A stretch of DNA of 64,000 nt from JAXMCI01 sp046349435. Lineage in GTDB: Bacteria; Pseudomonadota; Alphaproteobacteria; Dongiales; Dongiaceae. This document shows positions 17,022 to 25,486 of the stretch, in pieces. The notes below the pieces were generated by a model that was not told the origin of the DNA, made no database searches, and saw nothing but the letters and a program-made list of their open reading frames with translations. A program made the translations under genes and the position numbers. The stretch is taken from NCBI GenBank assembly GCA_046349435.1, contig JAXMCI010000020.1, forward strand, positions 1 to 64,000, written 5' to 3'. Position 1 is the first letter of the stretch; every line of letters starts with the position of its first letter.

Positions 17022-19109
17022 ATGGCCGGGCTGCAGATCGGCGTCGATATCGGCGGCACCTTCACCGACATCGTCGTGCGCAGCGACGATGGCCGCCTCG
17101 CCGTCAAGAAGGTGTCCTCGACGGTCGGCGACTATTCGAGCGGCATCCTGCGCGGGCTCGGCGAGGCCTTCGCCGAGGGCGGCTTTTCGGTCGGCGACGT
17201 CGCCGGGATTCGCCACGGCACCACTGTCGCCTCCAACGCCATCCTCGAGAAGAAGGGCGCGCGCACCGGCCTCGTCACCACCCGCGGCTTCCGCGACGTG
17301 CTGGAGATCCGCACGCTGCGCATGCCGCGGCTCTACGATCTCCATTGGGAGAAGCCGGCGCCGCTGATCGAGCGCTACCTGCGGATGACGGTCGACGAGC
17401 GGGTCGACGCCCATGGCCGGGTCGACCGGCCGCTCGACCCGGCCGACGCCGAGCGCGCCGTCGACCGGCTGTTGGCCGAGGGTGTCGAGGCGATCGCGGT
17501 TTGCCTGATCAACGCCTATGCCAACCCCGTGCACGAGCAGCGGATCAAGGGGATCGTGGCGCGGAAGGCGCCCGGACTGCCCTGCTGCATCTCCTTCGAG
17601 GTGCTGCCGGAGATCCGCGAGTACGAGCGCACCTCGACCACCGTGATCAACGCCTACGTCATGCCGGTGGTGGCCGCCTATATTGCCGCGCTGCAGCGCC
17701 GCCTGGACGAGGGCGGCTTCCGCGCGCCGCTGCTGCTGATGCAGAGCAATGGCGGGCTGACCACCGCGGATGCCGCGGCGGAGCGGCCGATGAACATCAT
17801 CGAATCCGGTCCCGCCGCCGGAGTGATCGGGGCGCAGGGCCTGGCGCGGGACATCGGGGTCGGCAACGTCATCAGCTTCGACATGGGCGGCACCACCGCC
17901 AAGGCCTCGCTGATCGAGAGCGGCCGGGTCAGCCGCGCCGTCGAGTTCCAGGTGGGCGCCGGCGCCATGGTCGGCTCCCGCCTGCTCTCCGGCGCGGGCT
18001 ACTCGCTGAAGGTGCCCGCGATCGACCTCGCCGAGGTCGGGGCGGGCGGCGGCTCGATCGTCTGGATCGACCCCGCCGGCGTCATGCAGGTCGGGCCGGA
18101 GAGTGCCGGCGCGGTGCCGGGGCCGGCCTGCTACGACCAGGGCGGCGACCGGCCCACGGTGACCGACGCCAATCTCGTGCTCGGCTACCTCAACCCCGAC
18201 TATCTCGTCGGCGGCGCGCTCCCGATCCGCGCCGAGCGGTCGCGCGCCGTGCTCGAGGCGGCGATCGCCCGGCCGCTCGGCCTCGCCCTCGAGGAGGCGG
18301 CGCATGGTGCCTTCCGTATCGCCGCCGCCACCATGATCCGGGCGATCAAGTCGGTCTCGACCGAGCGCGGCCGCGATCCCCGGCTGTTCGCGCTGGTGGC
18401 GTTCGGCGGCAACGGCCCCATCTTCGCCGCCGCGATGGCGCGCGAGCTCGGCATCGGTCGGGTCGTCGTGCCGCCCTGCCCCGGCGTCTTCTCCGCGCTC
18501 GGGCTGCTCGATTCGGCGGTCGAGCATCATTTCTCGCGCTCGCTCCGTCGGCTGGTGCGGCAGGTCGACCCTGTGGAGCTCGACCGGATTTGGGGGGCGC
18601 TGGAGCGGGATGCCATGGCTCAGCTGGCCCGCAGCGGCTTCCGCGGGGCGGCGGCCCGGCTGCAGCATACTGCCACCCTGCACTACCAGGGGCAGAGCTT
18701 CGAGCTGACGGTGACCCTGCCGGAACGGCCGCGCGACGCGGCCGGCCTGGCGGCCCTCGAGGAGGCGTTCGGCCAGGAGCACGAAGCCACCTACGGCCAT
18801 CGCGCCGGCCGCGACGAGCCGGTGGAGCTGATGGCCGTGCAGGTCATCGGCCGGGGCCTCGAGCCGGCCCGGGCACGGGCCGCGGTCCGGCCGGTATCCG
18901 CTTCCGTGCGCGCCCGGCCGGAGGCGCGCCGCGCATACTTCGGGGCGGCCGCCGGCTGGCTGGAGACGCCGGTGCTGTTCCGCGAGGACCTCGCCCGCCC
19001 GGTGTACGGGCCAGCGATCATCGAGGAGTACGACGCCTCCTGCGTCGTCCCGCCCGGCGCCCGCGCCGCGCTCGACGCGCACGGCAACATGATGATCGAT
19101 CTGGCCTGA
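17022..19109 (+). CDS. hyuA: hydantoinase/oxoprolinase subunit A family protein (ATP-binding)
   Basis: A 695-residue HyuA-family protein with an actin-like ATPase fold. The N-terminus holds the phosphate-binding motif IGVDIGGTFTDIV. Later motifs are HGTTVASNAILEKKGA, MQSNGG, IIESGPAAGVIGA, FDMGGTTAK and GGGSIVWID. It phosphorylates the cyclic amide so that hyuB can open it. It is coupled to hyuB, and its stop codon lies inside an 11-bp hairpin shared with the convergent DUF2848 gene. The substrate is unknown. Confidence 0.93.
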   Translation: MAGLQIGVDIGGTFTDIVVRSDDGRLAVKKVSSTVGDYSSGILRGLGEAFAEGGFSVGDVAGIRHGTTVASNAILEKKGARTGLVTTRGFRDVLEIRTLRMPRLYDLHWEKPAPLIERYLRMTVDERVDAHGRVDRPLDPADAERAVDRLLAEGVEAIAVCLINAYANPVHEQRIKGIVARKAPGLPCCISFEVLPEIREYERTSTTVINAYVMPVVAAYIAALQRRLDEGGFRAPLLLMQSNGGLTTADAAAERPMNIIESGPAAGVIGAQGLARDIGVGNVISFDMGGTTAKASLIESGRVSRAVEFQVGAGAMVGSRLLSGAGYSLKVPAIDLAEVGAGGGSIVWIDPAGVMQVGPESAGAVPGPACYDQGGDRPTVTDANLVLGYLNPDYLVGGALPIRAERSRAVLEAAIARPLGLALEEAAHGAFRIAAATMIRAIKSVSTERGRDPRLFALVAFGGNGPIFAAAMARELGIGRVVVPPCPGVFSALGLLDSAVEHHFSRSLRRLVRQVDPVELDRIWGALERDAMAQLARSGFRGAAARLQHTATLHYQGQSFELTVTLPERPRDAAGLAALEEAFGQEHEATYGHRAGRDEPVELMAVQVIGRGLEPARARAAVRPVSASVRARPEARRAYFGAAAGWLETPVLFREDLARPVYGPAIIEEYDASCVVPPGARAALDAHGNMMIDLA

Positions 19110-19126
19110 GCCGAGGCTCAGGCCAG
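19101..19126. terminator. hairpin spanning both convergent stop codons
   Basis: Arms 19101-19111 and 19116-19126 pair perfectly over 11 bp with a 4-base loop. The stem contains the TGA of hyuA (19107-19109) and the TGA of the DUF2848 gene (19118-19120, other strand). It is the only structure in the 8-base space between these convergent genes, so a bidirectional terminator is inferred. There is no U-tract. Confidence 0.5.
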
Positions 19127-19801
19127 CGGCAGGCACTCCGTCTCGTAGCGGTGGGCGAGGCGCCGGCCGCGCACGGGATCGTCGAGCCGCGCCTCGAAGC
19201 GCCGCGCCGGGCGCACCCCGCCCTGGGCGGCCAGCGTCCCGCCGAACATCACTGTTCCAGGCCGCGGCTCGCCGCCGGCCGCACGATAGGCGGCAATCAG
19301 GTCGGGAGGTGCCAGCATGGCGGTCACGGCGCCCTCCTGGTAGGTCACTGCCGGCCCCTCCTCCTCGATCACCGAGGAGAGTTCGAGCCGGTCCCAGTGA
19401 TCCGCCAGTTCGGCCATCGGCCAGAATTCGGCCGAAAGCGGCTTCGGGCACATCTGCTTGGAAACCGGGATCGAGTAGGCCTCGACCTTGCGGTCGGTGT
19501 GGTCGGAGCCGACGCCGACCCAGATGCCGTCCTCCAGGAACAGCAGGACGAACTCGACCTCGCCGCTCGACTCGGTGCCGAGCACCTGGATGACGGGCGC
19601 GCTGGTCAGCAGCCCGACCGAGCAGCGGTAGAAGCAGGGCACCGAGGCCGGCGGTGCGACGCCGATCGCCGCGAGCTCGTCGATGTGGTGCTGCACCGCC
19701 GACTTGTTGCGGCCGGTCCAGCCGGCGATCACCAGCTGATCGACGCCGATCCGCCGCAGCTGCCGACCCTCGGCCGAGCAGCACATCGCCTCAAGCAGCA
19801 T
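19118..19801 (-). CDS. DUF2848 family protein
   Basis: A 227-residue protein of the DUF2848 family, related in fold to fumarylacetoacetate hydrolase-type proteins. Family features are VIAGWTGRN near the N-terminus, GTESSGEVEFVL in the middle, SDHTDRKVE, and GTVMFGGTL near the end. The ATG at 19801 is taken over an in-frame upstream start, because residues before it are Arg/Ala-rich and overlap the end of the next gene. Such genes often sit in amide or amino-acid breakdown clusters. Here it faces hyuA and follows the MBL gene on its own strand. Its activity is unknown. Confidence 0.75.
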   Translation of the reverse strand: MLLEAMCCSAEGRQLRRIGVDQLVIAGWTGRNKSAVQHHIDELAAIGVAPPASVPCFYRCSVGLLTSAPVIQVLGTESSGEVEFVLLFLEDGIWVGVGSDHTDRKVEAYSIPVSKQMCPKPLSAEFWPMAELADHWDRLELSSVIEEEGPAVTYQEGAVTAMLAPPDLIAAYRAAGGEPRPGTVMFGGTLAAQGGVRPARRFEARLDDPVRGRRLAHRYETECLPLA

Positions 19802-19850
19802 TCCACGCCTCCCAGGCCTTGCCCTCGCCCACGCCGGCCGGAGAGAAAGC

Positions 19851-20621
19851 TCACTCCAGCTCGACAACCAGCCCATCATAGCCAGGCTCGACGCCTGGTG
19901 GGCAGCGCGCGGCGAGCGTGTCGTAGTCGACCATGTGGTTGAGATGGGTCAGCACGGCGCGGCGCGGCCGCAGCCGCTCGATCCAGCTCATCGTCAGGTC
20001 GAAATGCGCGTGCGTCGGATGCGGCTCGAAGCGCAGGCAGTCGACGACCCAGAGATCGAGCCCCTGCAGGACCGCCATCGAGGCCTCGGGCAGCCCGACC
20101 ACGTCGGTCGAATATGCCATGTTGCCAATGCGATAGCCGACGGTCTTCGTGCCGTATCCGTGGTCCTGCTCGAACGGCGTGACCGGCAGTCCGCCGATCG
20201 CGAACGGGCCGTCGACGGGCCGCGGCTCGAGGAACGGCTTGTAGAGGATGCCGGAGCCGGCCTGGTTCTGGCGGAAGATGTAGTCGAAGCGCCGGGCCAG
20301 CGTCGCCATGGTCGCCGCGTCGGCATGGGCCGGCAGGCCGCCCGCCGGCCGCTTGACGAAGCGCAGGTCGTCGATGCCGTGGGTGTGGTCGGCATGGTCG
20401 TGGGTGAACAGCACGGCGTCGAGCCGCTGGCAGTCGGCGTCGAGCAGCTGCTGGCGCAGGTCCGGCGAGGCGTCGACCAGGATGGCGGTGTCGCCCTGCT
20501 CGACCAGGATGGAAACCCGGCGGCGCCGGTTGCGCGGGTTGGCGGGGTTGCAGGCGCCCCAGCCCAGCCCGAGCAGCGGCACGCCGCCGGAGCCGCCGCA
20601 GCCCAGGACGGTCACCCGCAT
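19851..20621 (-). CDS. MBL-fold metallohydrolase (PhnP-like phosphodiesterase family)
   Basis: A 256-residue metallo-beta-lactamase-fold protein. The metal motif HDHADHTHG (HxHxDH) is intact, with further ligand histidines in AHFDL and LTHLNH. The N-terminal GCGGSGGVP and the layout match PhnP and related cyclic-phosphate phosphodiesterases encoded after tatD in many alphaproteobacteria. Its ATG overlaps the tatD stop in a TGATG. No phn genes are near, so a housekeeping role is likelier than phosphonate use. Confidence 0.85.
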   Translation of the reverse strand: MRVTVLGCGGSGGVPLLGLGWGACNPANPRNRRRRVSILVEQGDTAILVDASPDLRQQLLDADCQRLDAVLFTHDHADHTHGIDDLRFVKRPAGGLPAHADAATMATLARRFDYIFRQNQAGSGILYKPFLEPRPVDGPFAIGGLPVTPFEQDHGYGTKTVGYRIGNMAYSTDVVGLPEASMAVLQGLDLWVVDCLRFEPHPTHAHFDLTMSWIERLRPRRAVLTHLNHMVDYDTLAARCPPGVEPGYDGLVVELE

Positions 20622-21412
20622 CAGGCGGCTTCGGCCACTGGCCGGGCGCGGCCGAACAGACGGAAGAAGTTCTCCGTGGTCTGGCGGGCGATGGCTTCCG
20701 GGCTTTCGCCGCGCAGCTCGGCGAGGAAGCGCGCCGTGTCGGCGACGAAGGCCGGCTCGTTGCGCCGCCCGCGATGCGGCACCGGCGCAAGGTACGGCGC
20801 ATCCGTCTCCACCAGGATGCGGTCGGCCGGCAGCTCCCGCGCGATCCCCTGCAACGTCTTGGCGTTGCGGAACGTCAGGATCCCCGAGAGCGAAATGTAG
20901 AAGCCGAGTTCCAGCGCCTTTTCAGCGAGATACGGCCCGGAGCTGAAGCAATGGATGACGCCGGTCAGCGGCCCGGCCGCGGCGCCCTCGGCGAGCATCT
21001 CCGCGGTCTCGCGGTCAGCCTCGCGGCTGTGCACGATGAGCGGCAGCCCGGCGGCCGCGGCGGCCGCGATGTGCGCCCGGAACACCTCCGCCTGGCGGTC
21101 GCGCGGGCTGTGGTCGTAGTGGAAGTCGAGCCCGGTCTCGCCGATGCCGACGACGCGGGGATGGCGCGCCCGCTCGAGCAGCGCCGCGGTGGTCGCCTCG
21201 GGCTGGTGCGCCGCCTCGTGCGGATGGATGCCGACCGAGCACCAGATCGCGGGATGCGCCTCGGCGATGGCCAGCACCTTCTCGAACTCGGTCAGCTTGG
21301 TGCAGATCGTCACCATCGTGTCAACCCCGGCCGCGGCGGCCCGTTCCAGCAGCGCCTGCCGGTCGACCGAGAGCTCGGGGAAATCGAGGTGGCAGTGGCT
21401 GTCGACCAGCAT
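20621..21412 (-). CDS. tatD: TatD-family metal-dependent deoxyribonuclease
   Basis: A 263-residue TIM-barrel hydrolase of the TatD/YcfH family. Metal ligands are visible in order: HCHLD (residues 6-10), the glutamate of GIGETGLDFHYD, HSRE, HCFSS and ETDAPYL. It is coupled to metG upstream and the MBL gene downstream through overlapping TGATG junctions. TatD proteins act as 3'-5' exonucleases in DNA repair and RNA turnover. Confidence 0.93.
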   Translation of the reverse strand: MLVDSHCHLDFPELSVDRQALLERAAAAGVDTMVTICTKLTEFEKVLAIAEAHPAIWCSVGIHPHEAAHQPEATTAALLERARHPRVVGIGETGLDFHYDHSPRDRQAEVFRAHIAAAAAAGLPLIVHSREADRETAEMLAEGAAAGPLTGVIHCFSSGPYLAEKALELGFYISLSGILTFRNAKTLQGIARELPADRILVETDAPYLAPVPHRGRRNEPAFVADTARFLAELRGESPEAIARQTTENFFRLFGRARPVAEAA

Positions 21413-22998
21413 CAGCCCCTGCCCTCCGCGGCACCCTCGACGAAGCGCGGGAAGATGCCCTGCGGCGGCGGCAGTGCGGCGCCCGGGACCAGCGCCGCCG
21501 GCGCCAGCACCTCGCCCGGCGGCACCGCCAGCGTGGCGAAGCCGCGCGCGGCCGGGTCGGCGGCGACGCCGAGCTGGTCGAGCAGCCGGCCGGCCGAGCC
21601 GGGCATGAAGGGCAGCGCCAGGATGGCGATGTGGCGCAGCGTCTCCACCAGCACGTAGAGCACCGTCGCCATGCGCGCCGGGTCGCTCTTGCGCAGCGCC
21701 CAGGGGGCCTGCTCGTCGATGTACTTGTTGGCGAGGTCGACGATGTCGAACCAGCGCTGCAGCGCGACGTGGAAGGCCTGCTCCTCCATGGCGTGGCGGA
21801 CCAGCACCAGCCGGGACGCCGAGACCAGCAGCAGCTCGCGGTCGCGGTCGGTGAAGGTGCCGGGCGCCGGCACCGTGCCGCCGGCGTTCTTGGCGATGAA
21901 GGACAGGGTGCGCTGCGCCAGGTTGCCGAAGCCGTTGGCCAGCTCGCTGTTCAGCCGCCCGATCATCGCCTTGTGCGAGAAGTCGCCGTCATTGCCGAAC
22001 GGCACCTCGCGGAGCAGGAAGTAGCGCACGGCGTCGAGCCCGTAGCGCTCGACCAGCGCCACGGGGTCGATGACGTTGCCCAGCGACTTGGAGATCTTCT
22101 GCCCCTCGTTGGTCCACCAGCCATGGGCGAAGACCCGCCGCGGCGGCGGCAGGTCGGCGGCCATCAGGAAGGCCGGCCAGTAGACGGCGTGGAAGCGCAG
22201 GATGTCCTTGCCGACCATGTGCAGGTCGGCCGGCCAGAAACGCTTCCAGTCGGCGGCCTCGAGATCGGGGAATCCGACCGCGGTGATGTAGTTGGTCAGC
22301 GCGTCGAGCCAGACATACATGATGTGCGCGGGATCGTCCGGCACCGGCACGCCCCAGCGGAAGCTGGTGCGCGACACCGAGAGGTCCTTGAGCCCGCCCT
22401 TGACGAAGCTGATCACCTCGTTGCGCCGGCTCTCCGGCGCGATGAAGTCCGGGTTGGCCTCGTAGAAGGCGAGCAGCTTCTCCTGCCATTGCGACAGCCG
22501 GAAGAAATAGCTCGGCTCCTCGACCCATTCGACCTCGGCGCCGCTCGGCGCCCGCAGCTTGCCGTCCGGGCCCTTGGCGAGCTCGTCCTCGGCGTAGAAG
22601 GCCTCGTCGCGCACCGCGTACCAGCCGGAATAGGAGCCGAGATAGATCTCGCCATTGGCCTTGAGCCGGCGCCACAGCGCCTGGCAGGAGCGGATGTGCC
22701 GCGGCTCGGTGGTGCGGATGAAGTCGTCGTGGCTGAAGCCCATCACGTCGGCGAGGTCGCGGAAGTTCTGCGACACCCGGTCGGTGAAGGCCTTGGGGTC
22801 GAGCCCGGCGCGCGCCGCCGACTTCTCGACCTTCTGGCCATGCTCGTCGGTGCCGGTGAGGAACCTGACCTCGCTGCCCTCCAGCCGCTTGAAGCGGGCG
22901 AGCACGTCGCAGGCGAGCGTCGTGTAGGCGTGCCCGATATGCGGCGCGTCGTTGACGTAGTAGATCGGCGTGGTCAGGTAGTAGCGCTGCTCCGGCAT
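21412..22998 (-). CDS. metG: methionyl-tRNA synthetase
   Basis: A 528-residue class I aminoacyl-tRNA synthetase that charges tRNA-Met. The HIGH motif is H20-IGH23 (DAPHIGHAYTT) and the KMSKS-type loop is KISKS near residue 303. The anticodon-binding helical domain follows, and there is no C-terminal EMAP-like domain, as is usual in alphaproteobacteria. It overlaps tatD by one base and lies downstream of holB. Confidence 0.97.
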   Translation of the reverse strand: MPEQRYYLTTPIYYVNDAPHIGHAYTTLACDVLARFKRLEGSEVRFLTGTDEHGQKVEKSAARAGLDPKAFTDRVSQNFRDLADVMGFSHDDFIRTTEPRHIRSCQALWRRLKANGEIYLGSYSGWYAVRDEAFYAEDELAKGPDGKLRAPSGAEVEWVEEPSYFFRLSQWQEKLLAFYEANPDFIAPESRRNEVISFVKGGLKDLSVSRTSFRWGVPVPDDPAHIMYVWLDALTNYITAVGFPDLEAADWKRFWPADLHMVGKDILRFHAVYWPAFLMAADLPPPRRVFAHGWWTNEGQKISKSLGNVIDPVALVERYGLDAVRYFLLREVPFGNDGDFSHKAMIGRLNSELANGFGNLAQRTLSFIAKNAGGTVPAPGTFTDRDRELLLVSASRLVLVRHAMEEQAFHVALQRWFDIVDLANKYIDEQAPWALRKSDPARMATVLYVLVETLRHIAILALPFMPGSAGRLLDQLGVAADPAARGFATLAVPPGEVLAPAALVPGAALPPPQGIFPRFVEGAAEGRG

Positions 22999-23053
22999 TC
23001 CTGAGGCTCCCGTTGGCGGGCGATCGCGCCGGCCGGCGGGCCGGCTCCTCGAG

Positions 23054-24160
23054 CTAACCGCGGGCCACGGCCTCGATGTCGAGGAGCAGGGTCAGCCAAA
23101 CATGCTTGCGGTCGAGATTGACGGCGTCCGTCTGGGCGACCAGGCGCTGGGTCTTTTCCCACAGGGACAGCCATTGATCAAGGCTGCCGGCCGCCAGCAG
23201 GCGGCGCATCGCCGCGGCCTCGCCGGGCGCCACCTCCGGCAGCGGCGCCGCGGCGCCGAGCCGGATCAGCCGTGCCAGCCAGCCCTGCAGCAGCACCGTG
23301 GCGGTGCGGAACAGCGCCTCGCCGCCGCTGCGCCCCATGCGGTCGCCGAGCGCGTGCAGCGCCGCGGTGTCGCTGCGCGGCAGCGCCGCCAGCATGCCGC
23401 CGATGATGCGCTGCAGCTCGGCCCCGCCCTCGGCGGCGAGGTCGAGCGCCCGGCCGATGCTGCCCTCGGCCAGCCGCACCAGCAGCGCGCGGTCCTCGGC
23501 ATCGAGCGCGGGACAGCGCGCCGCCAGCAGCCGCGCGAGATCCTCCTCGCCGAGCGGCGGCAGGTCGAGCCGGCGGCAGCGCGAGCGGATGGTCGGCAGC
23601 AGCTGGCCGGGCGCGTGGCAGACGAGCAGCAGCAGCGAGCGGCCCGGCGGCTCCTCCAGCAGCTTGAGCAGCGCGTTGGCGGCGTTGCGGTTCATCTCGT
23701 CGGCGCCGTCGACGACGACGATCCGCCAGCCGCCCATCGCCGGGGTCAGCCGCAGGAAGCCGCCGACCGCGCGCACGTCCGCGACGGTGATCTCGGTGCG
23801 CAGCCGCTCGCTCTTCTCGTCGACGCTGCGCTCGACGGTCAGCAGGTCGGGATGGCCGCCGCTCGCCACCAGCCGGAACACGGGATCCTCGGCCGGCACG
23901 GCGAGGTCCGAGGACGGCGCGGGCGCTCCGAACAGGCCCGGCCCCTCCCCCGCCGCGCCGCCGGCCAGCAGCCAGCGGGCGAAGCGGAAGGCGAGCGTCG
24001 CCTTGCCGATGCCGCGCGGCCCGGCGATCAGCCAGGCATGGGCGAGGCGGCCCGAGGCGTACGCGTCGGCCAGCGCGCGCTCGGCCGCCGCGTGCCCGAT
24101 CAGCTCGGGATTGGCCCGCGGCGGCAGCGCCCCGGCGGTCTCCGCCACGGTCGCGGGCAT
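23054..24160 (-). CDS. holB: DNA polymerase III delta' subunit
   Basis: A 368-residue clamp-loader subunit. It has an AAA+ N-terminal domain with Walker A GPRGIGKAT, a sensor region NAANALLKLLEEPP, and the arginine-finger motif SRCRRLDL. The C-terminal collar domain is Ala/Leu-rich. In related genomes holB usually follows tmk directly. Here the encapsulin and encapsulated-ferritin genes lie between them. Confidence 0.93.
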   Translation of the reverse strand: MPATVAETAGALPPRANPELIGHAAAERALADAYASGRLAHAWLIAGPRGIGKATLAFRFARWLLAGGAAGEGPGLFGAPAPSSDLAVPAEDPVFRLVASGGHPDLLTVERSVDEKSERLRTEITVADVRAVGGFLRLTPAMGGWRIVVVDGADEMNRNAANALLKLLEEPPGRSLLLLVCHAPGQLLPTIRSRCRRLDLPPLGEEDLARLLAARCPALDAEDRALLVRLAEGSIGRALDLAAEGGAELQRIIGGMLAALPRSDTAALHALGDRMGRSGGEALFRTATVLLQGWLARLIRLGAAAPLPEVAPGEAAAMRRLLAAGSLDQWLSLWEKTQRLVAQTDAVNLDRKHVWLTLLLDIEAVARG

Positions 24161-24176
24161 CGGCTCCGGCTTGCGG

Positions 24177-24983
24177 CTACCCGGCGTAGGCCAGCGGGAT
24201 GGCGGCCTGCGGCGAGAGCAGCCAGAAGGTGAAGCTCTCCTCGATGTAGAGCCGCACCCGCTCGGCGTCGTGATCGAGATAGCCGATCGAGAAATCCTGC
24301 CCGACCGTCAGCTCGAAATCGCCGCCGCGCAGCGACAGCACCACCGCCCCGTTCACCGCCGGCGCCCAGACCAGCGGCCCGTCGACCAGCCGGCGGACAT
24401 GCTCCAGCACGGGGTAGCCGCCCTGGGTGGTCTCGGTCAGCCCGGTGTAGCAGCGCTCGCCCAGCGCCACCGCGTAGGGCCCGTCGACGCCGGCGTCGCG
24501 CAGCAGGTTGAGGGCGTTGGCGACGGCCACCGGATAGGCCTGGAAGTCGTCGGTCAGGGTCACCGTCGCGGCGGCCTGCGCCTCGGCGATGCCGCGGATC
24601 CCGGCGGCGGGATAGCCGTGGAAGATGGCGCGGTCCTCGGCCAGCGCGATGCGCCGGGCGGCGTTGACCACCGGCTCGGTGTCGAAGTCCTTGGCGCCGC
24701 GGTCGAGCGCCTCGAGCTCGCGGCGGCTGAGCTCGAAGGGAACCCGCAGCTCGACCAGCGGCAGGGCCTGGCGCTGGCGCGCCTCGATCTCGCCGCCGGG
24801 CGGCGGCTCGATGGCGCGGGTGCGGCCGATCCCGACCGCCGAGGCGGTCCAGCCGAGCGGCCCGACGAAGTCGACCAGCCGGCGCCCGGCCAGCGTGCGC
24901 TTGATGGTGCGGCGGGCCTCGTCCTCGATCGCTTCCCAGCCGGCGCCGGAGATCGGTGCCAGCTTGCGCATAAGATGGTTCAT
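24177..24983 (-). CDS. enc: family 1 encapsulin nanocompartment shell protein
   Basis: A 268-residue HK97-fold shell protein that assembles into a hollow icosahedral compartment. The N-terminus (MNHLMRKLAPISGAGWEAIEDEA) and the following RTLAGRRLVDFVGPLGW are the family's cargo-binding start. The C-terminus ends SFTFWLLSPQAAIPL. Length is typical for a T=1 shell. Its ATG overlaps the stop of the encapsulated-ferritin gene (TGATG), so shell and cargo are coupled. It ends 16 bases before holB. No other protein in the window has a cargo tag. Confidence 0.93.
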   Translation of the reverse strand: MNHLMRKLAPISGAGWEAIEDEARRTIKRTLAGRRLVDFVGPLGWTASAVGIGRTRAIEPPPGGEIEARQRQALPLVELRVPFELSRRELEALDRGAKDFDTEPVVNAARRIALAEDRAIFHGYPAAGIRGIAEAQAAATVTLTDDFQAYPVAVANALNLLRDAGVDGPYAVALGERCYTGLTETTQGGYPVLEHVRRLVDGPLVWAPAVNGAVVLSLRGGDFELTVGQDFSIGYLDHDAERVRLYIEESFTFWLLSPQAAIPLAYAG

Positions 24984-25381
24984 CAGAGGCCCCCCGCCCG
25001 CTTCAGGCTGCCGATCCCGAGACTGCCGTCGCCGCTCTTGGCCGGCGCGGCCTCGCCGCTGCCCTCGCCGCTTCCGCCGCCCGTCATCGCCGCTTCCTCG
25101 CCGACGATCGAGCCCTTCGAGAACAGGAAGGTGCGCAGATGCTCGTCGAGCACGGGGTCCTGGCGGCGCAGCCATTCGAGCACCATGGCGGCGTGCTCCT
25201 TCTCCTCGTCGCGGTTGTGCGCGAGGATGGTGCGCAGCTCCTCGTTGGCCGTCGCCTTGACCCGCTGGTCGTACCAGTCGACCGCCTCCAGCTCCTCCAT
25301 CAGGGAGGAGATCGCGCGATGACGGTCGATCGTATCGGGCCCGAGCTTGGCCGGATCCTCGTGCAGCGTTTCGCTAGCCAT
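24983..25381 (-). CDS. encapsulated ferritin-like protein (EncFtn), encapsulin cargo
   Basis: A 132-residue two-helix ferroxidase that oxidises Fe(II) inside the encapsulin so iron can be stored as mineral. The core VMEELEAVDWYDQR-type helix and HNRDEEKEHAAM helix are very close to R. rubrum EncFtn as remembered. The expected iron ligands are E30, E60 and H63, with W36 and Y37 beside the entry site. The last 16 residues follow a Gly/Ser/Ala-rich linker and carry the cargo tag DGSLGIGSLKR. It is upstream of and overlaps the shell gene by one base. Confidence 0.94.
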   Translation of the reverse strand: MASETLHEDPAKLGPDTIDRHRAISSLMEELEAVDWYDQRVKATANEELRTILAHNRDEEKEHAAMVLEWLRRQDPVLDEHLRTFLFSKGSIVGEEAAMTGGGSGEGSGEAAPAKSGDGSLGIGSLKRAGGL

Positions 25382-25486
25382 GCAGTCCCCGTTCCCGCCC
25401 CAGGAGCGAACCGGCGGAGGGCGGATTGGTTGCCGCCGGCCGCGGCATCAAAGCAGGTATTCGGCGCCGGCGAAAGGACAAGCCCC

